Assembly: GCA_047973085.1 (NCBI GenBank)
Contig: JBKEBI010000047.1
Location: 1 to 58,514 of the forward strand
From: JBKEDG01 sp047973085
GTDB taxonomy: Bacteria > Bacillota_I > Bacilli_A > JBKEDG01
Length of the DNA stretch: 58,514 nt
Direction of reading: 5' to 3'
Both the position numbers and the translations under genes were made by a program. Below are positions 1 through 7,909 of this stretch, one piece after another; the first letter of the stretch is position 1, and every line of letters begins with the position of its first letter. Below the pieces are notes generated by a model. That model did not search any database, had not been told where the DNA came from, and saw only the letters and a program-made list of their open reading frames with translations.

Positions 1-54
1 CTTAAAGAAAATGGCACAGAGGGTATAGGAAATATTAGTGAAATATGCATATAA
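1..54 (+). CDS. possible 3' end of an upstream gene (17 codons)
   Basis: Frame 1 is open from the window edge for 17 codons and ends in TAA at 52-54, eight bases before a strong hairpin at 62-106. That position suits the tail of a plus-strand gene whose body lies outside the window. The residues visible give no family assignment, and a chance open frame of this length cannot be excluded. Confidence 0.3.
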   Translation, partial: LKENGTEGIGNISEICI

Positions 55-61
55 ATATAAC

Positions 62-106
62 AAAAGCATTGGAATTCATCCACATAGGATAAATATCAAT
101 GCTTTT
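62..106 (+). terminator. candidate intrinsic terminator
   Basis: A 10-bp perfect stem (62-71 with 97-106, AAAAGCATTG/CAATGCTTTT) encloses a 25-nt loop and ends in a short T run. It follows the stop codon at 52-54. The loop is longer than typical, so efficiency is uncertain. Confidence 0.5.
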
Positions 107-119
107 TGTCTACAGTCTG

Positions 120-147
120 AGTTTACTTTTTATAAAGTAAACTTTTT
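120..147. terminator. hairpin terminator between the left-edge gene and dps
   Basis: A perfect 10-bp stem (120-129 with 134-143) has a TTAT loop and is followed on the plus strand by TTTT. It lies 16 bases beyond the dps stop, so it may serve the convergent gene as well. The T run favours the plus orientation. Confidence 0.6.
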
Positions 148-163
148 AAGAAATCCTAGTATA

Positions 164-598
164 TTATTTTTTCATTGACTGTACAAACCAAAGATTTTTA
201 GTAAACTCACCTATGTAATCTTCACACATACCAACAGTAATGAAGTCATCGTCACTATTTGCTAATTCTCTTAATTGTGTAAATTCTTTGATTAAATATA
301 CAAAAGTTTTTTCTACATAGTTAAGAACTTCTTTTGCTGTATAGTCCTTATTATCTAATTCTGAAATACAAGTTAAATTGCTATATTCTTTAACACTAGC
401 TGGTGGAAAATGACCTAACATTTTTAATCTTTCAGCTACTTCATCATATTTTTCAAAGAAATCAGTATATGCACCTTCTGTAAATTCATGAAGGGCAGCA
501 AATTCTACTCCTACGACATTCCAGTGTAAATTGTGAAACTTCACATTTAAAAAGTGTAAATCTGCAACTAATTGGTTTAATTTTGTAATTTTTTCCAT
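164..598 (-). CDS. dps: Dps-family ferritin-like DNA-protection protein
   Basis: Dps proteins form a 12-subunit cage that oxidises and stores Fe(II) and protects DNA during starvation or oxidative stress. The 144-aa length is slightly short for the family. The ferroxidase ligands are visible: LHWNV near residue 25, ALHEF near 35, and the downstream YDEVAERL helix supplying Asp and Glu. The start follows AGGAGGTAATT at a good distance, and a consensus promoter lies just upstream, so the gene is probably monocistronic. There is no long lysine-rich N-terminal tail, so direct DNA binding is doubtful and ferritin-like iron storage is the safer role. Confidence 0.93.
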   Translation of the reverse strand: MEKITKLNQLVADLHFLNVKFHNLHWNVVGVEFAALHEFTEGAYTDFFEKYDEVAERLKMLGHFPPASVKEYSNLTCISELDNKDYTAKEVLNYVEKTFVYLIKEFTQLRELANSDDDFITVGMCEDYIGEFTKNLWFVQSMKK

Positions 599-618
599 AA
601 TAATTACCTCCTACATAT

Positions 619-647
619 ATTATACAATAATAAGAATTTCATATCAA
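619..647 (-). promoter_or_regulatory. sigma-A promoter of dps
   Basis: On the minus strand TTGATA (642-647) and TATAAT (619-624) are separated by exactly 17 bases, just upstream of the dps ribosome-binding site. The AT-rich -10 flank loosely resembles a PerR-type operator, but the match is too weak to call. Confidence 0.7.
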
Positions 648-710
648 CAGCTATGCTTAAAAATGCATCATGCTTTTAATATTGTTTTTATGATTTATTT
701 GCACTTTTTT

Positions 711-741
711 TATAATGGAGTATAATAATAATAGAGGTGAT
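711..741 (+). promoter_or_regulatory. -10 element and ribosome-binding site of ispG
   Basis: TATAAT at 711-716 overlaps the first in-frame ATG (715). AGAGGTGAT at 733-741 is a strong Shine-Dalgarno sequence placed 5 bases before an in-frame ATT at 745. No good -35 box was found. The overlap suggests that the ATG at 715 is promoter sequence rather than the translation start. Confidence 0.5.
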
Positions 742-744
742 AAC

Positions 745-1794
745 ATTTATGATAGAACAAAAACAATTCAAGTATCTGTAGGAAATGTAAAGATTGGTGG
801 AAACAATGAAATTGTGATCCAAAGCATGATTACTTCTCTTCCAAGAAATGTTAAATCTTGTGTAAGAGAAATAAAAGCTTTAGACGAAGTTGGATGCCAA
901 ATTGTGAGATTTGCTGTCCTAACAAAAGAAGATGCACTAGCAATAAAGGAAATAAAAAAATATGTTAATATTCCTTTGGTCGCAGATATTCATTTTGACT
1001 ATAAGCTTGCACTTGCTGCAATTGAAGCTGGAATTGATAAAGTGAGATTAAATCCAGGAAATATTGGTAGTGAAGAAAACGTAGTTAAAGTTGTTTCTGC
1101 GTGTAAAGAAAAAAAAATTCCAATTAGAATTGGAGTAAATGCTGGATCACTACCTAAAGATTTAGTTGAAAAGTATGGAAGAAATAGTGAAATTGCCTTG
1201 GTTAAAAGCGCCATACGTCATGTTGAAATTCTAGAAAAGCATGACTTTAAAGATATTATTATTTCTATTAAAGCAAGTGATGTAATTACTACAATTAAAG
1301 CATATAAATTAGCTGCAGAAACGTTCAACTACCCTCTTCATTTAGGTCTTACAGAAGCGGGAACTGATTTTAGCGGTACGATCAAATCATCTATTGCTCT
1401 TGGTACAATTTTAAATGAGGGAATTGGTAATACTATAAGAGTCTCACTTAGTACAAGCCCTACTGAAGAAATAAAAGTTGCTAAAGAAATATTAGGAGCT
1501 CTTAATTTATATACAAAACCAAAACTAGTTTCTTGTCCAACGTGTGGTAGATGTGAAATAGATTTAATTAGCATTGCAAAAGAAGTTGAAAATCACCTTT
1601 CTAATATAAATAAAGATGTTACTGTTGCAGTTATGGGGTGCGTAGTTAATGGGCCTGGAGAAGCAAGCGAAGCAGATATAGGTATTGCAGGGGGTGGAGC
1701 TAATGCAATTCTATTTAAAAAAGGAAAGAAAATTAGAACAATTTCAAGTGAAAATATTTTAAAAGAACTGCTAGCTGAAATTGACAAGCTATAA
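745..1794 (+). CDS. ispG: 4-hydroxy-3-methylbut-2-en-1-yl diphosphate synthase (IspG/GcpE)
   Basis: IspG is the [4Fe-4S] enzyme that converts MEcPP to HMBPP in the MEP isoprenoid pathway; its pathway partner dxr is at 44802-45953. The N-terminal TIM-barrel part contains ADIHFDYKLA and RLNPGNIG. The C-terminal cluster domain has CPTCGRC and the strongly conserved GCVVNGPGE followed by ADIGIAGG. The first ATG is at 715 (359 aa), but it has no ribosome-binding site and overlaps a TATAAT box. ATT at 745 sits behind AGAGGTGAT and gives an N-terminus (YDRTKTIQV...VGNVKIGG) matching the family, so 745 is preferred (349 aa). The 3' end overlaps mtnN convergently by 6 bases. Confidence 0.95.
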   Translation: MYDRTKTIQVSVGNVKIGGNNEIVIQSMITSLPRNVKSCVREIKALDEVGCQIVRFAVLTKEDALAIKEIKKYVNIPLVADIHFDYKLALAAIEAGIDKVRLNPGNIGSEENVVKVVSACKEKKIPIRIGVNAGSLPKDLVEKYGRNSEIALVKSAIRHVEILEKHDFKDIIISIKASDVITTIKAYKLAAETFNYPLHLGLTEAGTDFSGTIKSSIALGTILNEGIGNTIRVSLSTSPTEEIKVAKEILGALNLYTKPKLVSCPTCGRCEIDLISIAKEVENHLSNINKDVTVAVMGCVVNGPGEASEADIGIAGGGANAILFKKGKKIRTISSENILKELLAEIDKL

Positions 1795-2403
1795 TTGCTG
1801 TAGTAGTTCTACTAGAGTCTCAGCAGCTTCGATGCATGCTGCATCTTCACTTGCCTCATAGTTCAAGTGATTATCTTCTTCAAATACAAGATCACTTACA
1901 GCACGTATTATAACAAAATCTCTATTCAAATTATAACAAGTTTGTGCAATTGCACAGCTTTCCATATCAACAGCACTATAGTCACTATAATACTTTTTAA
2001 ATAAAGACTTTTGAGAAATTGTTGCAAATGTATCTTGAGAGGCAATCTTTCCTTCTACTGCCCTACTAAATTTAAAATTGTTTTCTAATGCTTTGTAAAC
2101 AACAGGCATACCAGGTAGCTGGCCTATTTCGTATCTTGTAAAACATGAAAGATCCACATCACTATACTTAAGTTCTGTTGCATAATATACATCTAATATT
2201 TTTGAATTATTTATTCCTCCAGCAACACCACAATTAATAATAAAATCACACTTATCTACAAAAATTGCTGACGCTGTTGTAGTTGCAGCATTTACCTTTC
2301 CAATACCACATTGATATAGTTTAAGTTCATGTATTGTATTTATTTTTAGTTTTTCAAATGCCATTTTTTCATTTTCCATTGCAAATATGATTCCTATTCT
2401 CAT
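1789..2403 (-). CDS. mtnN: 5'-methylthioadenosine/S-adenosylhomocysteine nucleosidase
   Basis: This enzyme hydrolyses MTA and SAH to adenine plus the thiosugar, recycling by-products of SAM-dependent reactions. The N-terminal IGIIFAMENEK carries the catalytic-site Glu. GVAGG follows at about residue 60, AVDMESCAIAQ holds the substrate-binding Met-Glu pair, and RAVSD supplies the catalytic Asp. At 204 aa it is about 25 residues shorter than the E. coli and Bacillus enzymes, mostly in surface loops. It is transcribed divergently from the HIT gene and ends convergently into ispG. Confidence 0.93.
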   Translation of the reverse strand: MRIGIIFAMENEKMAFEKLKINTIHELKLYQCGIGKVNAATTTASAIFVDKCDFIINCGVAGGINNSKILDVYYATELKYSDVDLSCFTRYEIGQLPGMPVVYKALENNFKFSRAVEGKIASQDTFATISQKSLFKKYYSDYSAVDMESCAIAQTCYNLNRDFVIIRAVSDLVFEEDNHLNYEASEDAACIEAAETLVELLQQL

Positions 2404-2435
2404 TATATTACCTACTTTCTCTTAATGCTATATTA

Positions 2436-2468
2436 ATTATATCACAATATAATTTTGTATGATATAAT
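2436..2468. promoter_or_regulatory. back-to-back extended -10 promoters (mtnN and HIT gene)
   Basis: The intergenic region contains TGATATAAT on both strands: TGA plus TATAAT at 2460-2468 reading right towards the HIT gene, and the same element at 2444-2436 reading left towards mtnN. Neither has a convincing -35 box, consistent with extended -10 promoters. Confidence 0.5.
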
Positions 2469-2485
2469 ATATTTGAGGTGATATT

Positions 2486-2887
2486 ATGGACTGTTTATTT
2501 TGTTCAATTATAAAAAAAGAAATTCCTGCAAAAATCGTGTACGAAGATAAAAATGTTTTAGCATTTTTAGATATTTCTCCTATTGCAGATGGGCACACTC
2601 TTGTTATTCCTAAAAAACATTACAAAGAACTAAAAGAAATACCTAAAGAAGAGTACACAAAATTAATTCAAGCAATAAAAAAAATATATCCTATAATTGA
2701 GCAAGTAACCAAATGTGATGGACTTCATTTGTTAGAAAATTTTGGAATTGCTCAAGAAATAAAACATATCCACTTTCATATTATTCCGACATATGAAAAT
2801 CATAAAGTAATTAAATTTAGTAGAATTGGAAATACAGATAATTTAGAAAAACTGGAACTTAAAATTAAAAATGCAATAAAAAAATAA
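2486..2887 (+). CDS. HIT-family (histidine triad) nucleotide hydrolase
   Basis: HIT proteins cleave nucleoside phosphoramidates or dinucleoside polyphosphates. The catalytic triad KHIHFHIIP lies near residue 93, and the N-terminal CLFCSIIKKEIPAKIVYED is the usual HIT opening with a CxxC that can bind zinc. The 133-aa length matches Hit/HinT proteins. A GAGGTGAT ribosome-binding site precedes the ATG. It is one of only two complete plus-strand genes here and is followed by a hairpin terminator. Its physiological substrate cannot be read from sequence. Confidence 0.92.
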   Translation: MDCLFCSIIKKEIPAKIVYEDKNVLAFLDISPIADGHTLVIPKKHYKELKEIPKEEYTKLIQAIKKIYPIIEQVTKCDGLHLLENFGIAQEIKHIHFHIIPTYENHKVIKFSRIGNTDNLEKLELKIKNAIKK

Positions 2888-2915
2888 GATTGAGAAAATT
2901 TCTCAGTCTTATTTT
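2886..2915. terminator. bidirectional terminator between the HIT gene and the ABC exporter operon
   Basis: A stem of 10 bp (2886-2895 with 2901-2910, one G-T wobble) has an AAATT loop and T-rich flanks on both strands. It overlaps the stop codons of both converging genes. Confidence 0.75.
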
Positions 2916-3685
2916 ATATCTCTTTTATTTAATATAATGTTTCCTAAAACTACAAGTACTATTGCAATTATAACATAGTAAATAACATATATAATGTTAA
3001 AATCATTAATAATATTACTATAGCTAAATGCATAAAATGGAGTAATATAACTAAAATTAATTTCTTTTAGTTCACCATATGTTCTAATTAGAAAAAGGAT
3101 TGTAACAATTCCCGCACTAGCAACAGTAGCAAATCTGTTGTTTTTTAAGCTACTAAAGAATAAACCAATAGCAAGAGCTAAAATACATATAACATACTGC
3201 AATATACCTAGTAATATAAACTCATCAAATAATTCATATTGCGTTTTTAGTATTAAATAATTTGCTCCTATTACAAAAATATTAAGTAAAGTAATACTTA
3301 CAAATGCAACAATTAGCTTAGTAAAATATACTTTACTTCTGCTTACAGGTCTTGTAAAAATAAACTCACTAGTCATTAAATCTTCTTCCTCATAAATAAT
3401 TTTACTTCCAAGAATACCAGCATAAATACCTATAATTATTGTAATATACAATGAAACTACTGAAAAATAGCCTCCAATTGTTGTAATATCTATATCATTC
3501 ATTCCATATACTACTTTTATTACTCTTGGAAAACTATCCATTAATTGCTTAGTTCCTTCTACATCTGATGCAAAAGTATCATATTTTGTAAGTGATGCAA
3601 ATAGAAAAAATGTAAGAAAAATAGTCCATATAATTATTACCTTTACTTTGCTTTTAAAATAAAATTTAAACATATTATAGCACAT
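2909..3685 (-). CDS. ABC-2 type transporter permease
   Basis: A 258-aa integral membrane protein with about six hydrophobic segments, including one near the N-terminus. The pattern ITTIGGYFSVVSLYITIIIGIYAG and a following FTRPVSRSK loop is typical of ABC-2 permeases of the bacitracin/Na+ exporter kind. It overlaps the preceding permease gene by 11 bases, so the two permeases and the ATPase form one operon and probably one heterodimeric exporter. The substrate is unknown; antimicrobial peptide or lipid-related export is common for this layout. Confidence 0.82.
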   Translation of the reverse strand: MCYNMFKFYFKSKVKVIIIWTIFLTFFLFASLTKYDTFASDVEGTKQLMDSFPRVIKVVYGMNDIDITTIGGYFSVVSLYITIIIGIYAGILGSKIIYEEEDLMTSEFIFTRPVSRSKVYFTKLIVAFVSITLLNIFVIGANYLILKTQYELFDEFILLGILQYVICILALAIGLFFSSLKNNRFATVASAGIVTILFLIRTYGELKEINFSYITPFYAFSYSNIINDFNIIYVIYYVIIAIVLVVLGNIILNKRDIK

Positions 3686-4460
3686 CCTTTTTCTTATACA
3701 TAGTTAGTGAAATCACGTATAATACTACCCCAAATGTAAATAGTATTGCTAAAGTAACAAAATTATACCCTTCACTTATAATCGCATTTAAATCAAATAT
3801 ACCATAGATAGATAAATATGCTAATTTTGATTCATCAAGAATAGTAGCAAGTATATTAATAAAATAAAAACTAAAAGCAATAATAAATCCTACTCCATCA
3901 TACCCTCTAATTTTATTAAATTTAATAGCAAATATTGAAGTAATTAGTGTCGCTACAATCATAATGATATATATTGTTAACTGTTGAAGTAAAAAATTAA
4001 TAAAGCTCATATCACTTAATACTTTAATAATAATAAAATCTATTATAGATAAAAGAATAAAGAAAATTCCATTTAATAATACAATGCTAATAATTTTAGC
4101 ATTAAAAAATGTAGCTCTAGATCTCGGCTTAGATAAAATAAATTCAATACTTTTATTTTTGTATTCTTTACAAAATATCTTAAGTGTAAGCGTGGCTGAA
4201 AATGCAAAGGCAATCAATTGTAGAAAACCTAAAACCATAGGATAATAACTTTCCATTTTAGAAATACTATTTACATTGATATTTAAAACTCTTAACATCT
4301 CTTCTGGATATGAAGATAACAATTTTTCAACATCAAAAGCAGCTTCACTAAATGAAGGATAGACACTTAGGTATACAACTGAAATCAATGCTGGAATCAT
4401 CAACCAAATTAAAAGTGAAGAAATATTTTTTTTGAATTCAAATTTAATAATATTACCCAT
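3675..4460 (-). CDS. ABC-2 type transporter permease (second subunit)
   Basis: A 261-aa membrane protein with about six transmembrane segments and a cytoplasmic FILSKPRSRATFFNAK loop equivalent to the FTRPVSRSK loop of its neighbour, which suggests the two permeases are diverged paralogues. The frame is open to 4496, but ATG at 4460 gives the natural start (MGNIIKFEFKK) and an 8-base overlap with the ATPase stop, a common sign of translational coupling. It is predicted to pair with the 2909-3685 product. Confidence 0.83.
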   Translation of the reverse strand: MGNIIKFEFKKNISSLLIWLMIPALISVVYLSVYPSFSEAAFDVEKLLSSYPEEMLRVLNINVNSISKMESYYPMVLGFLQLIAFAFSATLTLKIFCKEYKNKSIEFILSKPRSRATFFNAKIISIVLLNGIFFILLSIIDFIIIKVLSDMSFINFLLQQLTIYIIMIVATLITSIFAIKFNKIRGYDGVGFIIAFSFYFINILATILDESKLAYLSIYGIFDLNAIISEGYNFVTLAILFTFGVVLYVISLTMYKKKDVL

Positions 4461-5328
4461 AGTAGTGCATAAAGATATCTTCCAAATCAGGCTCATTTAT
4501 TACTAAATCTGCGATATCAACCTTTCTTAATAGTTTTAATAAATCATTCAAATCACCTGTATAAGTAAATTTTATATTATTATCCTTTTTACTGAAATCT
4601 TTAATATCCTCTTCACTAAATAAATTTTCAGTAATTTCACTATTTACAATCAAATCTACATATTTAATATTTATGTTAGTAAGATTTTTAATTGTTTCAA
4701 TAGCTACAATTTCACCCTCTTTAATTATTGCAACACGATCACACATTCTTTGAACTTCACCCAAAATATGTGAAGAGAACAACACTGTAGCCCCTCTCAT
4801 ATTTTCTTCTTTAATTAAATCAAAAAACTTTTGTTGCATTAGTGGATCAAGTCCTCCAGTTGGTTCATCTAAAATTATTAATTTTGGACTGTGTAGAAGT
4901 CCTTGAATTATACCTACTTTTTTCTTATTACCATAACTCATACTATCTACTTTCATATTTAAATCTAGATCGAGATAGTTCGCCAGATACTTAATACGTT
5001 CTTCAAAATTTCCATCATAAAAACTTGCAGAGTATTTAAGTAAATCTATAGCTTTAGTTTTATCATAGTAAAAAACTTCCGAAGGTAAATACCCTATATC
5101 ATTCAACACTTCAACAAGACTATTCTCAATATTTTTACCAAAAATAGCTATACTACCTTCATTTGACTTAATCAACCCAAGCATTGCTCTAATAGTAGTT
5201 GATTTTCCTGCACCATTTGGCCCGATAAAACCAAATACTTCTCCTTCTTCTACATTTAGGGAAACATTCTTAATTCCTCTTGCTTTTCCGTAAAACTTAG
5301 TAAGATTTTTAATTTCTATTGTATTCAT
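4453..5328 (-). CDS. ABC transporter ATP-binding protein
   Basis: A 291-aa nucleotide-binding subunit. Walker A is GPNGAGKST at about residues 36-44. The Q-loop region follows, then a signature of SYGNKKKVGI in place of the canonical LSGGQ, Walker B LIILDEPTGGLDP, and an H-loop in FSSHILGEV. The altered signature motif is seen in many CcmA/BcrA-like exporter ATPases. It is the first gene of a three-gene operon with the two permeases downstream and has its own promoter (5346-5373). The last 70 residues resemble the accessory C-terminal domain of such ATPases. Confidence 0.9.
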   Translation of the reverse strand: MNTIEIKNLTKFYGKARGIKNVSLNVEEGEVFGFIGPNGAGKSTTIRAMLGLIKSNEGSIAIFGKNIENSLVEVLNDIGYLPSEVFYYDKTKAIDLLKYSASFYDGNFEERIKYLANYLDLDLNMKVDSMSYGNKKKVGIIQGLLHSPKLIILDEPTGGLDPLMQQKFFDLIKEENMRGATVLFSSHILGEVQRMCDRVAIIKEGEIVAIETIKNLTNINIKYVDLIVNSEITENLFSEEDIKDFSKKDNNIKFTYTGDLNDLLKLLRKVDIADLVINEPDLEDIFMHYYG

Positions 5329-5345
5329 ATTTTCACCTCATCATC

Positions 5346-5373
5346 ATTATATCATATAAAAAAAAAGAGACAA
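5346..5373 (-). promoter_or_regulatory. extended -10 promoter of the ABC exporter operon
   Basis: On the minus strand TTGTCT (5368-5373) and TATAAT (5346-5351) are spaced 16 bases, with TGA directly before the -10. The -35 box lies inside the terminator stem of the upstream yitT gene, so the two signals are interlocked. Confidence 0.6.
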
Positions 5374-5387
5374 ATATATTATGTCTC
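5358..5387 (-). terminator. terminator of the yitT-rmuC operon
   Basis: The stem GAGACA/TGTCTC (5367-5372 with 5382-5387) contains the yitT stop codon and is followed on the minus strand by a run of nine T's. It is a clear intrinsic terminator. Confidence 0.75.
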
Positions 5388-6242
5388 ATCAATACTTGGT
5401 GATGTAAAGTTACCAAAAACTTTTGCAGATTTTGTAACATTTATAAACGCATTTTCATCATATTTTTTAACAAGTTCTAGTACAGATGTAAGTTCAAAAC
5501 TTGTAACAACAATATATAAGAGTTGTCTTTCCATTCTTGTATATCCACCTATTGCTGGAATGATCGTAACACCTCTTGGAGATTTTTCTTGAAATTCATT
5601 GATTAAGCCTTCAGCATTAGATGTGTTAATCGTTATAGTAAGTTTTTGATAGCGCGTATGTAGTCTGTCAGTAACAACACTAGCAGTGTATGAACCAATT
5701 AAAGTGTATAACACAATTTCCAAATCAAACAGTAAAGCTGTTAAAGTAAGTACAACAATATTAAAAATTAGAGCTATAAACCCTATTGGCCTCCCTGTTC
5801 TCTCAGCAAAATAAAGTGAAATAATATCAGCACCTCCTGCACTACCTCCAGCTTGAAGCATTAATACCACTGCAAATCCTGTAAGAAGTCCACCAAAAAG
5901 TGACATTATTAATTTATCTGATGAAATCATTTGAATATTAGGTAAGATTTCTGAAAACATTGAAACAAATATTACTGATATAATTGTGTAAAATGTAAAT
6001 CGTTTTCCCAACTTAAACCAACTTAAAAAAAGTAGAGGAACGTTAAAAATAAAGTACAGAATACCAAAACTTATAAATCCATTTGTAACTGTTTCTATAA
6101 TTAGAATGATACCCATCAAACCACCTGTATATAACCCTACTGGTGATATAAAATACTTTACTGATGAAGCTAGTAAAAGTGATCCTACTATCATTAAAGT
6201 CATTTTTTTTAAATTAAAATATTTCTTAATCGTATTCAACAT
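5379..6242 (-). CDS. YitT-family membrane protein (YitT + DUF2179)
   Basis: A 287-aa protein with five to six membrane segments (GGLMGIILIIETV, GGSAGGADIISLYFAERTG) followed by a soluble C-terminal DUF2179 domain (RGVTIIPAIGGYTRMERQLLYIVV...). YitT proteins are widespread in Firmicutes; their function is poorly known. The frame opens at 6272, but ATG at 6242 follows a GGAAGGA sequence and gives the usual start ahead of the first hydrophobic helix. It overlaps the end of rmuC by 17 bases, so both are co-transcribed. Confidence 0.88.
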   Translation of the reverse strand: MLNTIKKYFNLKKMTLMIVGSLLLASSVKYFISPVGLYTGGLMGIILIIETVTNGFISFGILYFIFNVPLLFLSWFKLGKRFTFYTIISVIFVSMFSEILPNIQMISSDKLIMSLFGGLLTGFAVVLMLQAGGSAGGADIISLYFAERTGRPIGFIALIFNIVVLTLTALLFDLEIVLYTLIGSYTASVVTDRLHTRYQKLTITINTSNAEGLINEFQEKSPRGVTIIPAIGGYTRMERQLLYIVVTSFELTSVLELVKKYDENAFINVTKSAKVFGNFTSPSIDET

Positions 6243-7302
6243 AAGTTTCATCCTTCCCTTCAAATTCAACATTTGTTATGTTATTAAATTTTTTTGTAAT
6301 TTTGTTAGAAGTAATTGTAATATCTTCTATATCCTTGTTAACTGATTTTATACTGCGACTCAGTTTATCAAAACGAACTGAATATCTATCAAACTCAACA
6401 CTTAACTTCTGTAACTCATCTTGAATAACTTTAGTATGCTTATCACGTTCAATATTTCTTATTACAACTTGAATTGTTGTTAGAGTAGCAATAAGAGTTG
6501 TTGGTGAGGTAATCCATACATTTTTTTTATTTGCATATTCAACAATATCCAAACAATATGACTGCATATATGCAAATACAGCTTCAGCTGGTAAAAACAT
6601 GATTGCCTGACTTGTTTCACCAGGAATAATATATTTACTTGCAATATCATCAATATGCTTCTTTAAGTCGTTCTTGAAAGATTGTAAATGTAATTTAAAG
6701 TCAGTATCCACACTACTATCAACAGCTCTTCTGTAATTTTCAAGAGGAAATTTTGAATCGATTCCAATTTTATTTAGTGGTTCAGGTGCAAACAAAATTG
6801 CATCTACCCTACTCCCAGTATGAAAAGAATATTGTAATCTGTAAATTTTATCATTTGATCCAAAAATAGAATACAAAATATTTTTTAATTGAACTTCACC
6901 AAAACTTCCACGCGCTGTTTTATCAGATAAAATAGACTGTAAACTAACAATATCTGTAGATAAATTTTCAATCTTTTTTTGTGCTTCATCTATTTTACTG
7001 AGACGTTCTACAATAGAAGTAAAAGTATCATTTGTCTTCTTAAAGTTCTCACTAATTTTATTGTTCAATGAATTATTAATATTATATAATTGATCATTTA
7101 AAAGTTTTGACATTGTATTATAACTCTGCTGTATTTGTTGTTCCATATTTGATTTTATTTCATTATTGTTTTTATAAATATTTAACTCAAATTTACCTAG
7201 TGTCTCAATTATAGAATCATTATTTTTACTTATAGATTTAATTAAAAGTAAAACTTGTAAAATCACAATTATAATCAAAACTAAAACAATTATTATATCC
7301 AT
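6226..7302 (-). CDS. rmuC: RmuC-family DNA recombination protein
   Basis: RmuC proteins have a predicted nuclease fold and limit inversions at short repeats in E. coli. This 358-aa protein has an N-terminal membrane anchor (about residues 4-23), a long coiled coil to about residue 125, then the conserved core GSFGEVQLKNIL, DSKFPLENYRR and FLPAEAVFAY. AGGTGA precedes the ATG. It is coupled to yitT downstream and follows the VTT gene after 10 bases, so it probably belongs to the operon running from 9937. Confidence 0.9.
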   Translation of the reverse strand: MDIIIVLVLIIIVILQVLLLIKSISKNNDSIIETLGKFELNIYKNNNEIKSNMEQQIQQSYNTMSKLLNDQLYNINNSLNNKISENFKKTNDTFTSIVERLSKIDEAQKKIENLSTDIVSLQSILSDKTARGSFGEVQLKNILYSIFGSNDKIYRLQYSFHTGSRVDAILFAPEPLNKIGIDSKFPLENYRRAVDSSVDTDFKLHLQSFKNDLKKHIDDIASKYIIPGETSQAIMFLPAEAVFAYMQSYCLDIVEYANKKNVWITSPTTLIATLTTIQVVIRNIERDKHTKVIQDELQKLSVEFDRYSVRFDKLSRSIKSVNKDIEDITITSNKITKKFNNITNVEFEGKDETYVEYD

Positions 7303-7312
7303 TTTTATTCAC

Positions 7313-7909
7313 CTACTTTAAATTAACTTTCTTTTCAAAAATCTTACCAGTTACATATGCAACTATAACTAAAATTACTGGATAAATCAATGCAGAATAG
7401 CTCCCATTTTCCAATGCTTTGCTGACTGTAACCCCTACTAACGATAAATATGCAACCATAAAGAAATTTCCAATACCAAGAGCAATTAAATACATTCTTT
7501 TACTAATATCACTAAATGCTGCAGCTAAATTAACAAAAAAGTAAGGGAAAAATGGTAATGATAAAATTATTAATAATGAAGAAAAACTTCTTCTACTAAA
7601 CCATCTCTCAAATCTTAAAATTTTTGATTCTTTTTTTAATTTTTTTACAACTCTAGGTTTTATGATAAAACGTAAAAAAATGAAAACTGTATACGCACCT
7701 AAGTAATGTCCTACAAAAGATATCAAAAAGCCTATAACCATACCAAAAGATGTAACATTGGCAATTACTATTGCAAAAATAGGTAAAGGTGGAAATATAT
7801 TCTCAACAAAACTGAGAATAAATCCACCTAATAATCCTAATTTTTCAGTATAAAACTCAACTAGTTCAAGATATGAGTTTTCAAAAAGCATACTACTTAT
7901 TAACTTCAT
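7313..7909 (-). CDS. VTT/DedA-like (SNARE-associated) membrane protein
   Basis: A 198-aa polytopic protein with the VTT-domain pattern: FVENIFPPLPIFAIVIANVTSFG, then GHYLGAYTVFIFLRF, an amphipathic RFERWFSRR segment and SLPFFPYFFVNLAAAFSDIS. The PP and FxPxxxVNLAAG-like motifs are typical of DedA/TVP38 proteins, several of which are undecaprenyl-phosphate or phospholipid flippases. It overlaps the aminotransferase stop by 17 bases. The specific lipid substrate cannot be deduced. Confidence 0.8.
   Translation of the reverse strand: MKLISSMLFENSYLELVEFYTEKLGLLGGFILSFVENIFPPLPIFAIVIANVTSFGMVIGFLISFVGHYLGAYTVFIFLRFIIKPRVVKKLKKESKILRFERWFSRRSFSSLLIILSLPFFPYFFVNLAAAFSDISKRMYLIALGIGNFFMVAYLSLVGVTVSKALENGSYSALIYPVILVIVAYVTGKIFEKKVNLK

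Noticed and set aside
1338..1574. Minus-strand open frames inside ispG
   Set aside because: They are antisense shadows of a strongly conserved gene.
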